Assembly: GCA_002171675.1 (NCBI GenBank)
Contig: NHDX01000014.1
Span: forward strand, 92,750 to 126,466
Reading direction: 5' to 3'
Source of the DNA: Chloroflexi bacterium TMED70
GTDB lineage: Bacteria; Chloroflexota; Dehalococcoidia; Lucifugimonadales; Lucifugimonadaceae
DNA: 33,717 nucleotides
Shown: in pieces, positions 14,634-22,842 of the stretch
Position numbering within the stretch: the stretch's first letter is position 1
Layout: each line of letters starts with the position of its first letter
The notes under the pieces: model-generated
What the model saw: the letters and a program-made list of their open reading frames with translations, nothing else
Databases searched by the model: none
Told to the model about the DNA's origin: nothing
Made by a program: the position numbers and the translations under genes

Positions 14634-14668
14634 ATTATTGCCCGAATAATAGATATATTGGATATATC
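14634..14668. promoter_or_regulatory. Two adjacent 17-base inverted repeats between DUF3090 and cimA
   Basis: ATTATT-GCCCG-AATAAT (14634-14650) and GATATAT-TGG-ATATATC (14652-14668) lie side by side, with their centres 18 bases apart, in the only intergenic space between the divergent DUF3090 and cimA genes. Each is a perfect inverted repeat with a short spacer, a size that suits a dimeric regulator. In A/T-rich DNA such repeats also arise by chance, so the call rests on their pairing and position. Confidence 0.35.
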
Positions 14669-14696
14669 ACCTTAAATTTATCTAGACAAATTATTC

Positions 14697-16319
14697 ATGG
14701 AAACAGAAAATAAAATAGAAATTTACGATACGACTTTAAGAGATGGAACTCAACAAAGTGGAATAAATCTATCTTTGGAAGAAAAGATCTTAATAACCCA
14801 AAAATTAGATGAACTTGGTGTAGATTTTATTGAAGGAGGATTTGCTGGGTCGAATCCAAAAGATGAAGAATACTTTAAGAGAGTAAAGAAACTTAATCTG
14901 AAAAATTCTAAAATTGTTTCTTTCGGACAAACCCGAAAAGCTAATAATAAAGTTGAAAATGACATTTTTATGAATGCTTTAATATCTGCTGAAACTGATT
15001 ATGTAACTATAGTAGGCAAAGCAAGCGCCTATCAAACTGAAAAAATTCTAAAGACATCTTTAGAAGAAAATATAAATATGATTTCAGACTCAGTAAAGTA
15101 TCTAAAAAGTAAAGATAAAGAAGTATTCTTTGATGCAGAACATTTTTTTGATGGTTATAAAGATAATCCTGAATATTCAATTCAGTGCTTAAAATCTGCA
15201 TACGAAGCTGGTGCAACAAGAATAATACTTTGTGATACCAATGGCGGAACTTTACCAAGTGAAATTTCTGAAATTACAAAAAAAGTTGTTAGTGAATTAA
15301 ATCAAAAAGAATTGATTGGAATACACACACATAATGATACTGATACCGCAGTTGCATCAACCATATCAGCAGTTGAATCAGGAGCATATCAAGTTCAAGG
15401 TTGTATAAACGGTTATGGAGAACGAACTGGTAATGCCAATTTAATAAGTGTAATTGCTAATTTAAGCTTAAAAATGGGAAAGAAAACCTTAAACAATTCT
15501 AAAAAATTGAAACAGCTAACTTCTATATCAAATTATGTGTCAGAAGTTGCTAATAAAAGACCTTTTCCTTTCCAGCCTTTTGTTGGTAAAAATGCTTTTA
15601 CTCATAAAGGTGGAATGCATGCTGCAGGATATTTAATAGATCCAAACTCATTTCAACATATAGAACCTAGTGAAGTTGGAAACGATTCATCAATAAGTAT
15701 TTCAGAATTATCAGGTAAAAAAAGTGTACTAACAAGAATAAAAAATCTTAATCTTGATCATATTTTAGATAGTAATGATGCTGAAAAAATCACTCAAATA
15801 ATTAAGGAAAAAGAATCAAAAGGCTATGCTTACGAATTGGCTAATTCATCTCTTGATTTACTGATTTTCAGACAATTACCTAATTATGAAGAAAAGTTTG
15901 AACTAATAGATTTTATGGTTATTGTTGAAAATAAAAGAAGATCATCATTAGGATCAGGTTGGAGAAATGATGGATCAGAGCATCCAATATTATCTGAAGC
16001 CACTATTAAGATTAAAACAAAAGATGAAATTTTTCATACAGCTGCTGAAGGAAATGGTCCAGTAGGAGCACTTGATAATGCTACTAGAAAAGCACTAATT
16101 GGTACTTTCCCAGAAATAAACAAAATAAGATTAACTGATTACATAGTAAGAGTTGTTGAAGAGGGCACAGGAACAGGTGCTGTTGTAAGAGTGATTATAG
16201 AATCATCAGATGACAAAGAGGTATGGACAACTGTTGGAGCTTCATCAAATATTATTGAAGCAACTTGGATAGCATTAGCAGATTCAATAGAATGGTTTCT
16301 AATAAAAAATTCTAAGTAG
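14697..16319 (+). CDS. cimA: Citramalate synthase
   Basis: The 540-residue protein belongs to the DRE-TIM metallolyase group. IYDTTLRDGTQQSGINLS (Asp11, Arg15) opens the barrel, VDFIEGGFAGSNPKDEEYF follows, and GIHTHNDTDTAVAST holds the metal-binding histidines. The C-terminal third has VIVENKRRSSLGSGWRND and the regulatory ACT-like LeuA_dimer domain. The GGFAGSNPKD and FFDGYKDNPEYS stretches are typical of the citramalate synthase/TIGR00977 branch and differ from LeuA. It condenses pyruvate with acetyl-CoA to give citramalate, which LeuCD and LeuB (both in this window) turn into 2-oxobutyrate for isoleucine. The end overlaps the converging JAMM gene by 8 bases. Confidence 0.9.
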   Translation: METENKIEIYDTTLRDGTQQSGINLSLEEKILITQKLDELGVDFIEGGFAGSNPKDEEYFKRVKKLNLKNSKIVSFGQTRKANNKVENDIFMNALISAETDYVTIVGKASAYQTEKILKTSLEENINMISDSVKYLKSKDKEVFFDAEHFFDGYKDNPEYSIQCLKSAYEAGATRIILCDTNGGTLPSEISEITKKVVSELNQKELIGIHTHNDTDTAVASTISAVESGAYQVQGCINGYGERTGNANLISVIANLSLKMGKKTLNNSKKLKQLTSISNYVSEVANKRPFPFQPFVGKNAFTHKGGMHAAGYLIDPNSFQHIEPSEVGNDSSISISELSGKKSVLTRIKNLNLDHILDSNDAEKITQIIKEKESKGYAYELANSSLDLLIFRQLPNYEEKFELIDFMVIVENKRRSSLGSGWRNDGSEHPILSEATIKIKTKDEIFHTAAEGNGPVGALDNATRKALIGTFPEINKIRLTDYIVRVVEEGTGTGAVVRVIIESSDDKEVWTTVGASSNIIEATWIALADSIEWFLIKNSK

Positions 16320-16749
16320 GGCTAATATATGATGGCCCATCATGCTCTACGATAATTTCTTCAACATCATCAGAACCTATTTTATAGCCTCTGATTATAG
16401 GTCTTGTTTTTTCAATCAAGGATATCAAAATATAAAAAGGATCAGTCCACATTGATTGAATTGCATTATTTATGTCTGTAGTTGATGGAAAAGCTTGCGA
16501 ATGAGTATGTGAATGATAAATAGCTAAAATCTTCAAATTATTTTCATCACAATAATTTTCAGCCTCTAAAAGCTGTAAAGGATCTATTGTATATCTTGTA
16601 AGAGGATTATCGTGAATATTTTTACACTCAAGAATTTCTACAACCTCACTATTATTTCCTAGCAATAATCCACAACATTCATTGGGATCTTGTAATAAGG
16701 AATGCTCAAATAACTTTGAAATAATGGATCTTGGTATTATTATTTTCAT
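16312..16749 (-). CDS. M67-family JAMM metallopeptidase
   Basis: The 145-residue protein has a complete JAMM/MPN+ motif: Glu24 in NECCGLLLG, and His79, His81 and Asp92 in YHSHTHSQAFPSTTD, matching HxH-x10-D. Bacterial members of this size remove residues from the C-terminus of ubiquitin-like sulfur carriers; mycobacterial Mec, for example, releases cysteine from CysO. No sulfur-carrier, MoeB or CysM gene is adjacent, so the partner is unknown. The start is 26 bases from the divergent hydratase-like gene, so the two promoters must overlap or lie inside the genes. Confidence 0.9.
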   Translation of the reverse strand: MKIIIPRSIISKLFEHSLLQDPNECCGLLLGNNSEVVEILECKNIHDNPLTRYTIDPLQLLEAENYCDENNLKILAIYHSHTHSQAFPSTTDINNAIQSMWTDPFYILISLIEKTRPIIRGYKIGSDDVEEIIVEHDGPSYISPT

Positions 16750-16775
16750 AATTAAAGTATAACTTATATTTTTTT

Positions 16776-17541
16776 ATGCATGCAATTTCAAAAATTATCA
16801 TTAATTCTATAGAAAATAATAAAAAGATTATTATTCCAAAATATCTTAAGGATAAACTCACTATTTCTGAAGGATATTACATACAAAATGAAGTTAATAA
16901 TTTTTTTTCGATCAATAATATTTTTAAAGGATGGAAAATTGGATGCACAACTCCAGTAATGCAAAAATATTTAGGAATTCCTAATCCATGCTTGGGAAAA
17001 GTAAGGGCAAAAAATTTATTTGAAGGAGATACAAAACTTAAATTCGAAAATTTTTCTAATCCTGGAGTTGAATGTGAAATAGCTGTAATTTTGAGTGATG
17101 AATATGATTATAAAAAAAAAATATGACAACTTAGAAGATCTAATTTCAAAAGTTGTATCTTCTATAGAAGTTGTGGATGATAGATGGCCAAATTATAAAA
17201 AAGAGAGTACTCCTTTACTAATAGCTGATAATTTTTTTTCATCAACGATCGTACATAGCATAGGAGTAGACAAAATAGATTTAAATTCTCTAAAAAATCT
17301 CAAGGGAAAGATGAAGGTCAATAACAAAATTATTGGTAATGGTGAAGGTAAAGATATTTTAGAAGATCCATTAAATGCTCTGAAATGGTTCCTTGAATTT
17401 AATTTTGAGCAAAATAATGCGCCGCAATCAGGTGATTTGATCTCATTAGGATCCTTAGTTAAAACTTACTGGGTTTCTAAAAATGACACAATTACAGTTG
17501 ATATTGAAGAATTAGGAAAAATAGAAGCTAAATTTATTTAA
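16776..17541 (+). pseudogene. 2-keto-4-pentenoate hydratase-like (FAH superfamily) gene, frame broken at an A10 run
   Basis: Two frames together make one protein of about 254 residues, the normal family length. Frame 1 (16776-17126) holds FKGWKIGCTTPVMQKYLGIPNP and GVECEIAVIL. Frame 2 (joining at about 17122, ending 17541) holds VSSIEVVDDRWPNY, LIADNFFSSTIVHS and the C-terminal SGDLISLGSLVKTYWV. The break is a run of ten A (17112-17121); nine would read DYKKKYDNLED straight through. The family hydrates 2-hydroxypentadienoates or handles related 2-keto acids. It may be a recent pseudogene, an assembly or read error, or a gene rescued by slippage on the A run. The next gene begins 13 bases after its stop. 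Confidence 0.8.
17112..17121 (+). other. A10 homopolymer at the frameshift, possible slippage site
   Basis: Ten consecutive A follow GATT-AT and precede TATGAC. In the upstream frame they lead to ATA TGA (stop at 17124-17126). Loss of one A joins the two conserved halves of the hydratase-like gene without losing a residue. Runs of nine or more A are established sites of RNA polymerase slippage in A/T-rich bacterial genomes, and are also common sequencing-error sites. Confidence 0.6.
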
Positions 17542-17542
17542 T

Positions 17543-17549
17543 AGGAGGG
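17543..17549 (+). promoter_or_regulatory. Strong ribosome binding site AGGAGGG before the dehydratase
   Basis: AGGAGGG lies 5 bases before the ATG at 17555. It is among the few near-perfect Shine-Dalgarno sequences in the window and fixes the start of the enolase-superfamily gene. It suggests that gene is translated independently of the broken hydratase frame just upstream. Confidence 0.8.
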
Positions 17550-17554
17550 AAATT

Positions 17555-18718
17555 ATGATTATTAAGAGTATAAAAACATTTATTGCTAATCCAGGGAAAA
17601 ATGAGATTAAAGATAAGGCATTTGGCAAAAATCTTATTTTTATAAAATTAGAAACTGATGACGGCATTATTGGATGGGGAGAGTGTTATTCTCAGAGTGA
17701 TAGGGATGAACAAATTACATCTCACGTAAAAAAATTAGAGCCTTACATTATAGGATACGATCCAATAAATATTAGAAACTTTGTTTTAGGAGCGTACAGA
17801 GATTTTTCAAATAAAAGACCATCAATGGATCTATGGTGTGCTATAAGTGGTATAGAGATTGCTATGTGGGATATTTTAGGTAAGTATTTCAATCAACCTG
17901 TTTATAATTTATTGGGTGGAAAAGTAAGAGATAAAATAAAAGTATATGCAAATGGATGGGCAAAAGATTTAGAAGAAAACTCGCTATCTAATAACGCAAT
18001 AGATATGGTGAAAAACAGAGGATTTACGGCATTAAAATTTGATCCATTTTCAGGACCATGGGAAGAATGGCCCGAAGATGAAATTATTAATCAGGCAGTT
18101 GATAGAGTTAAAACTGTTAGAGAGTCAGTTGGACCTACTATTGACATATTGATTGAAGTTCATAGAAGGTTATCAATTTCTAAAGCTCAAATTTTCTCAA
18201 ATAAAATAGAGAAATATAATCCTTTTTGGATTGAGGAGCCATGTATCTCTGAAAACTTGGATGCTATTAAGGAAGTAAAAAATTCTACTATAATTCCAGT
18301 AGTTACTGGAGAAGCCTTATATTCTAGAAATATGTTTCGAGAAGTTATGATGACAGGTTGTGCAGACATTATTAATCCTGATATTTGCAATACTGGAGGA
18401 ATACTTGAATTAAGTCTAATTGCTTCAATGGCTGAAACTTTTTCTATAGGAGTTTCCCCTCACGGTTGGAACTCTACAGGAGTAGGCGCTTCAGCTGCAT
18501 TAGCTGTTTCTGCAACAATGAACAACTTTATAATTTATGAATACATGGTGCATGTTGAAGAGTTTTCAAAGAAAATAACTAAGAATCATCCTATAGTTGA
18601 AGATAGTTATATAGAATTGAGTACTTTACCTGGTTTATCAACAGAAATAGAAGAGAGCAATTTAACTTTCTATGATGGTGGGAATAATCAAAAAAGAAGT
18701 TTTGGAAACCTAAATTAA
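17555..18718 (+). CDS. Mandelate racemase/muconate lactonizing enzyme-family dehydratase
   Basis: The 387-residue enolase-superfamily enzyme has the capping domain (about 1-125: GIIGWGECYS, AMWDILGKYFNQPVYNLLGG) and the barrel. Metal and catalytic positions visible are IEVHRRL (Glu201, His203), FWIEEP (Glu227/228), TGEALYSR (Glu253), INPDICNTGG (Asp276) and SPHGWNSTG (His303). The GFTALKFDPF stretch and the x-x-H ligand region resemble the galactonate dehydratase-like subgroup, so dehydration of a sugar acid to a 2-keto-3-deoxy acid is plausible; the exact substrate cannot be read. The neighbouring hydratase-like gene could act next. Marine SAR202 genomes carry many such paralogues. The last bases overlap the converging Ntn hydrolase gene by 4. 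Confidence 0.9.
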   Translation: MIIKSIKTFIANPGKNEIKDKAFGKNLIFIKLETDDGIIGWGECYSQSDRDEQITSHVKKLEPYIIGYDPINIRNFVLGAYRDFSNKRPSMDLWCAISGIEIAMWDILGKYFNQPVYNLLGGKVRDKIKVYANGWAKDLEENSLSNNAIDMVKNRGFTALKFDPFSGPWEEWPEDEIINQAVDRVKTVRESVGPTIDILIEVHRRLSISKAQIFSNKIEKYNPFWIEEPCISENLDAIKEVKNSTIIPVVTGEALYSRNMFREVMMTGCADIINPDICNTGGILELSLIASMAETFSIGVSPHGWNSTGVGASAALAVSATMNNFIIYEYMVHVEEFSKKITKNHPIVEDSYIELSTLPGLSTEIEESNLTFYDGGNNQKRSFGNLN

Positions 18719-21045
18719 GACTTAATTATTTTTTGAAAAGTAGATCTTTTCTTAATTTGATCCCAATTCCATAATTGAGGAATAGTTTTTCCATCTGCCC
18801 ATAGTTCTAATTGATCATAATAATGATTTGAACCAGGGTTGCCAGAGCTTCCTAATGGAACAATCCATCTACTATTTTCCCAGTTACTTGGATCATGAGC
18901 ATATCTATTAACTGATGCAGCTGTAATCTTAAAATTTTTATCATAGCTTCCAGCTAAAGGAGTATCTCCATCTCCACTTGCAGCTACTTTTTTTGGATTT
19001 AAGATTTCTGAATATTCATTAAATTCTGAACTTAAGGGATGTATGTGATTAGTAGTATGTAGTTTACCTAATTTCCAATCTGAAATATCATTACCAAATT
19101 TTTCATTCAAAAAAGAAACAGCATCAATAAATGAATTTACTAATAAGTCTTTCCATGAAGAATTTCCAATCAAGAAGCTGTTCTCCAAACCAATATTTTC
19201 ATTTATTAATGGAGCTAAAAATCTCCTAACATGAGATACTCCACCAACATTATTCCAATTGATTATCTCATCACTTAATGAACCGTAATTTAATGAAATT
19301 ATTTTTTCTATAAGTTTCTCTTTCATCACCAAATAAATACATGCTTCAAAACTTTCTTTATCAATCTCAAAATCCCAATTGATAAGAGCTTCAAAAGAAT
19401 TTATTTCAATTTCAGAAAAATCAATCTTAGTGATATCTAATGTTCTTAAGAAAATGATCATCTTTTCTGCAGGAATGGAGAATTTTTGGTTATGCATCTC
19501 AAGCATATTTTCTATTCCCATTTTATCTTTACATTTATTGATATATTCAACTAAAACTTTAGCCCTATATTCAGGAGCAAAAGCCACTGACATAAAATGT
19601 GGATAGTCAGCATCAACTACTTTTTGATTACATGTAACAACCCATCCTATTTCAGGATTTCTAAGTCGAGGCAATGCATCTCTTGGCACTTCTTGATTTA
19701 CAATATTGTTAGAATCCCAGCCTTTAGCTATACCCCAATGATGTTGTGGATTTCTAATAGGAACAGCTCCTGCAAATTTATATCCAAAATTTTTATTTTT
19801 ATCTGCATATGGATAATTATTAGTTCGATCAGTCCATTTATCAAAAGCATATTCAAGTTCATCAGCTGAATTTGAAACCATTGCTTCATAAGCTGAATCA
19901 ATCCAAAATGTTCCTTCAGATTTTCCACCCGGATCAGATAAAGATAATCCTAAACCTTCACTTGGATCTCCAAAAATTATATTACCATTATAAGTTTCTA
20001 TTACATCAACATCTATTGATTCAGAATTTCTAGGATTAATCTGCTTAATTGAATTTTTACTATTTATCCATTCATTTTCATAAAAAAATTGAATTTTATT
20101 ATCCGAATATCTAAGTTTCTCCAAAAATAAATCTTGTGTATCAGCCCCACCATGAGTCATTCCCCAAGCTACGTTTTGATTATGAGAGAAATGCATAAAT
20201 CCAGGATATCCTGGGATGGTATGCCCCATTCCTTCAAAATCGTCACATTTTAGATGGATTTGATAATAAACATTTGGTGTATCAAGAAATCTATGAGAAT
20301 CACCTCCAACCAGAGGAAAACCTGACTTAGTTTTTTCGCCAGATATTGACCATCCATTTGATTCGCCTTCAATAGCTCCTATTGATTGAAAATTTTGACC
20401 AGCCTCTGTTAATTCTTTTACCGCATTTTCAATTTCACCAGTGTATTTATCTCCTGGTGGTAAAGTTAACAATGCCCCAGGGAAATAACCTGGAATAAGT
20501 TTTGCTGCTTTTTCTGGACCTATTTCATTAGCTAATTGGGAGTAAAAAAGCTTACCATTAAAGGATCCTTCAGCAGCATTTCTAATCTTATATACTAAAA
20601 CTGAATGCCAATTTTCCCATGGCTCTGGTTCAACATTAAGCAATTGATATTCAAATGGCAGGTTATCAAGATTACTTAAGTAATAGTTAACACCTTCTGT
20701 AAATGATTCAATCATTTGTTGTGCACTAGAAGAAGCTTTTTTCAAATCTTCTTTTGCGACTATTTCAAAATTTCTTTTTACATTTAATTTATCATTCGAA
20801 ATAGCCTTTTTACCTAAATATTCAGAGGATCTTCCTAAGCATCTTAATCTATCAAGATCCATTTGAAATAATCTATCTTGTGAAATAGTAATTCCTTGCG
20901 CAAAAAAAAGATCATTTGAATCTTTTGCATTTATATGAGGAATACCCCAGTCATCACGATATATAGATATGTCATTATGAATTAAACTTGATGATATCTT
21001 TATACTTTTATTATAATCAGGTAAAAATTCTTTAGGATCTAACAT
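18715..21045 (-). CDS. Penicillin acylase-family Ntn hydrolase, last gene of the ilv-leu operon
   Basis: The 776-residue protein has the penicillin amidase architecture. An alpha-chain region contains DDWGIPHINAKDSNDLFFAQG (32-51) and DRLFQMDLDRLRCLGR (57-72). A spacer of roughly 30 residues follows, then the self-cleavage site, where Ser229 in GESNGWSISG becomes the N-terminal nucleophile of the beta chain, then SGFPLVGGDSHRF. The C-terminus has GDGDTPLAGSYD and the serine/glycine-rich end typical of the family. Members hydrolyse amides such as penicillins, N-acyl homoserine lactones and N-acyl amino acids. No signal peptide is visible, unlike classical periplasmic enzymes, so it may act in the cytosol. 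It begins 2 bases after leuB stops, hence cotranscription under leucine control is likely. Confidence 0.92.
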   Translation of the reverse strand: MLDPKEFLPDYNKSIKISSSLIHNDISIYRDDWGIPHINAKDSNDLFFAQGITISQDRLFQMDLDRLRCLGRSSEYLGKKAISNDKLNVKRNFEIVAKEDLKKASSSAQQMIESFTEGVNYYLSNLDNLPFEYQLLNVEPEPWENWHSVLVYKIRNAAEGSFNGKLFYSQLANEIGPEKAAKLIPGYFPGALLTLPPGDKYTGEIENAVKELTEAGQNFQSIGAIEGESNGWSISGEKTKSGFPLVGGDSHRFLDTPNVYYQIHLKCDDFEGMGHTIPGYPGFMHFSHNQNVAWGMTHGGADTQDLFLEKLRYSDNKIQFFYENEWINSKNSIKQINPRNSESIDVDVIETYNGNIIFGDPSEGLGLSLSDPGGKSEGTFWIDSAYEAMVSNSADELEYAFDKWTDRTNNYPYADKNKNFGYKFAGAVPIRNPQHHWGIAKGWDSNNIVNQEVPRDALPRLRNPEIGWVVTCNQKVVDADYPHFMSVAFAPEYRAKVLVEYINKCKDKMGIENMLEMHNQKFSIPAEKMIIFLRTLDITKIDFSEIEINSFEALINWDFEIDKESFEACIYLVMKEKLIEKIISLNYGSLSDEIINWNNVGGVSHVRRFLAPLINENIGLENSFLIGNSSWKDLLVNSFIDAVSFLNEKFGNDISDWKLGKLHTTNHIHPLSSEFNEYSEILNPKKVAASGDGDTPLAGSYDKNFKITAASVNRYAHDPSNWENSRWIVPLGSSGNPGSNHYYDQLELWADGKTIPQLWNWDQIKKRSTFQKIIKS

Positions 21046-21047
21046 CT

Positions 21048-22169
21048 TTATTTTGGACCACTAGAAATAATACCCGCTACTAAGTCTCCCATTTGACTTG
21101 TAGATAACTTATGATCCTGTTCACCAGCTATATCAATAGTTCTATATCCTTCAGAAATAATTTTATTGATAGCATTTTCTATTTCATCAGCTTCTTCATG
21201 TAAGCCAAAAGACCATCTCAACATCAAAGATGCTGATAAAAATGATGCTACAGGATTGGCAATATTATGACCTGCTATGTCTGGTGCTGATCCATGAATA
21301 GGCTCATATAAAGCTGGTCTACCTCTTCTACCTCGTCTTTTACCAGGAGGTGGAGGAGAAGATGCTAGGCTTGCAGATGGAAGCATTCCCATCGATCCTG
21401 TTATAACCGATGCTTCATCAGATAAAATGTCACCTAGGCTGTTTTCGGTCACAATAACATCAAATTCAGAAGGATTTGTTATTATTTTCATTGCAGCATT
21501 ATCAGCTAACATATGAATCAACTCGACTTCTGGGTAATCTCTTGCTACCTCGTTAGCTATTTCTCTCCATAATCTTCCTGTTTCCAAAACATTCATTTTG
21601 TCCAAAGAATGCAATCTTTTTCTTCTAGATTTAGCAAGTTCAAAAGCAACTCTTACTACTCTAGCTATTTCTTTTTCAGAGTAAGCTAAAGTATCAACAG
21701 CACGTCTTCCTCGAGTACTTGCACTTCTTCTTTTAGGTCTACCAAAATATAATCCACCAGTTAATTCTCTTACAATAACAAAGTCAACACCGTCTAAATA
21801 TTCAGGTCTTAGAGGACTTGAATGTATTAATTCTGGATAAACTTTAACTGGTCTCATATTTGCATATAAACCCAATCTTTTTCTTAATGCCAAAATAGCA
21901 TCTTCTGGCCTTACGTCGGCACTTGGATTATCCCATTTAGGACCACCAACTGCTCCAAATAAAATAGCATCTGAACCTAAAGCTAAATTCATAGACTCAG
22001 AAGGAATTGGGTTGTTATATTTGTCTATAGCAGCCCCACCAACTAATGCATGAATGAATTCAAAATTATGATCAAACTTTCTACAAATAGCTTCAAGAAC
22101 TTTCATAGATTCTGTTGTAACTTCTTTACCTACTCCATCTCCAGCTAATACGCAAACTCTTGCTTCCAT
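21048..22169 (-). CDS. leuB: 3-isopropylmalate dehydrogenase
   Basis: The 373-residue NAD-dependent beta-decarboxylating dehydrogenase has LAGDGVGKEV, the substrate loop RELTGGLYFG (Tyr141), SLDKMNVLE (Lys191), LADNAAM (Asp223), GDILSDEAS (Asp247, Asp251) and YEPIHGSAPDIAG. It oxidises 3-isopropylmalate to 2-oxoisocaproate in leucine synthesis and can act on methylmalate from the citramalate route. Two stretches are odd. GRPKRRSASTRGRR replaces the usual 'GxPKGRE...', and a Pro/Arg-rich insertion (about residues 269-285: SPPPPGKRRGRRGRP) precedes the NAD-binding YEPIHGS. A GGAGGAACC ribosome binding site precedes the ATG. A 65-base gap separates it from leuD. Confidence 0.95.
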   Translation of the reverse strand: MEARVCVLAGDGVGKEVTTESMKVLEAICRKFDHNFEFIHALVGGAAIDKYNNPIPSESMNLALGSDAILFGAVGGPKWDNPSADVRPEDAILALRKRLGLYANMRPVKVYPELIHSSPLRPEYLDGVDFVIVRELTGGLYFGRPKRRSASTRGRRAVDTLAYSEKEIARVVRVAFELAKSRRKRLHSLDKMNVLETGRLWREIANEVARDYPEVELIHMLADNAAMKIITNPSEFDVIVTENSLGDILSDEASVITGSMGMLPSASLASSPPPPGKRRGRRGRPALYEPIHGSAPDIAGHNIANPVASFLSASLMLRWSFGLHEEADEIENAINKIISEGYRTIDIAGEQDHKLSTSQMGDLVAGIISSGPK

Positions 22170-22234
22170 GGTTCCTCCAAAAATTGTCCTAAATTCTATT
22201 TTATCAACTTTTAATAGAATTTTGAATTAATTGA

Positions 22235-22825
22235 TTATTTTAGTGTGTTTCTTTCAAATTTTTCTATTTCTTCATCAAACTGAAGAGTTATACCAATATC
22301 ATCTAATCCTTCCAAAATAGAATCTTTTCTAAATTGATCAAAATCAAAAGTTTCTTCAAATCCAAAATCATCAAAAACTTTTTGATTTTCAAGATCTACA
22401 GTTATTTTATAAGCATCCATCTTTATAGAATTTGTCATGATTCTATCTACATTTTCACTAGATAATTGAACTGTAATTAAGCCATTTTGCATACAATTAT
22501 TTCTAAAAATATCAGCAAAACTTGTCGAAATAATAACCTTAAATCCATATTCAGATAATGCCCAAGGTGCATGCTCTCGACTTGAACCTGAACCAAAATT
22601 AGGTCCTGCAACTAATACCGATGCTTTAGAATATTTGGGATGATTAAGGATAAAATCTGGATTTGGGACTCCATCTTCTAAATATCTCCAATCATAAAAT
22701 GCAAATTTACCAAAACCTGTTCTTTCTATTCTCTTAAGAAATTGTTTTGGAATTATTTGGTCTGTATCAACATTTACTCTATCTAATGGAGCAACTATTC
22801 CTTCGTGCTTAACAAATTTTTCCAT
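22235..22825 (-). CDS. leuD: 3-isopropylmalate dehydratase small subunit
   Basis: The 196-residue subunit of the aconitase-like isomerase has VAPLDRVNVDTDQIIPKQFLK, GFGKFAFYDWRY and VAGPNFGSGSSREHAPWAL, with the substrate-phase GSGSSRE loop that completes the active site with LeuC. It converts 2-isopropylmalate to 3-isopropylmalate. The ~30-residue C-terminal extension is typical of the bacterial longer form. It is separated from leuC by an unrelated membrane-protein gene, an unusual arrangement for two subunits of one enzyme. A GAAAGGAAAG sequence upstream serves as ribosome binding site. Confidence 0.96.
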   Translation of the reverse strand: MEKFVKHEGIVAPLDRVNVDTDQIIPKQFLKRIERTGFGKFAFYDWRYLEDGVPNPDFILNHPKYSKASVLVAGPNFGSGSSREHAPWALSEYGFKVIISTSFADIFRNNCMQNGLITVQLSSENVDRIMTNSIKMDAYKITVDLENQKVFDDFGFEETFDFDQFRKDSILEGLDDIGITLQFDEEIEKFERNTLK

Positions 22826-22842
22826 TTTTTCTTTCCTTTCTT

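Noticed and set aside
14697..16319. A second 2-isopropylmalate synthase or homocitrate synthase
   Set aside because: The motif pattern after the first strand (GGFAGSNPKD, FFDGYKDNPEYS) follows the citramalate synthase branch, and a clear leuA is already in the leu operon.
17095..17541. A separate small protein starting at the ATG within the hydratase region
   Set aside because: Its first residues are the other frame of the upstream gene, and conserved family sequence begins only after the A10 run; it is the second half of one gene.
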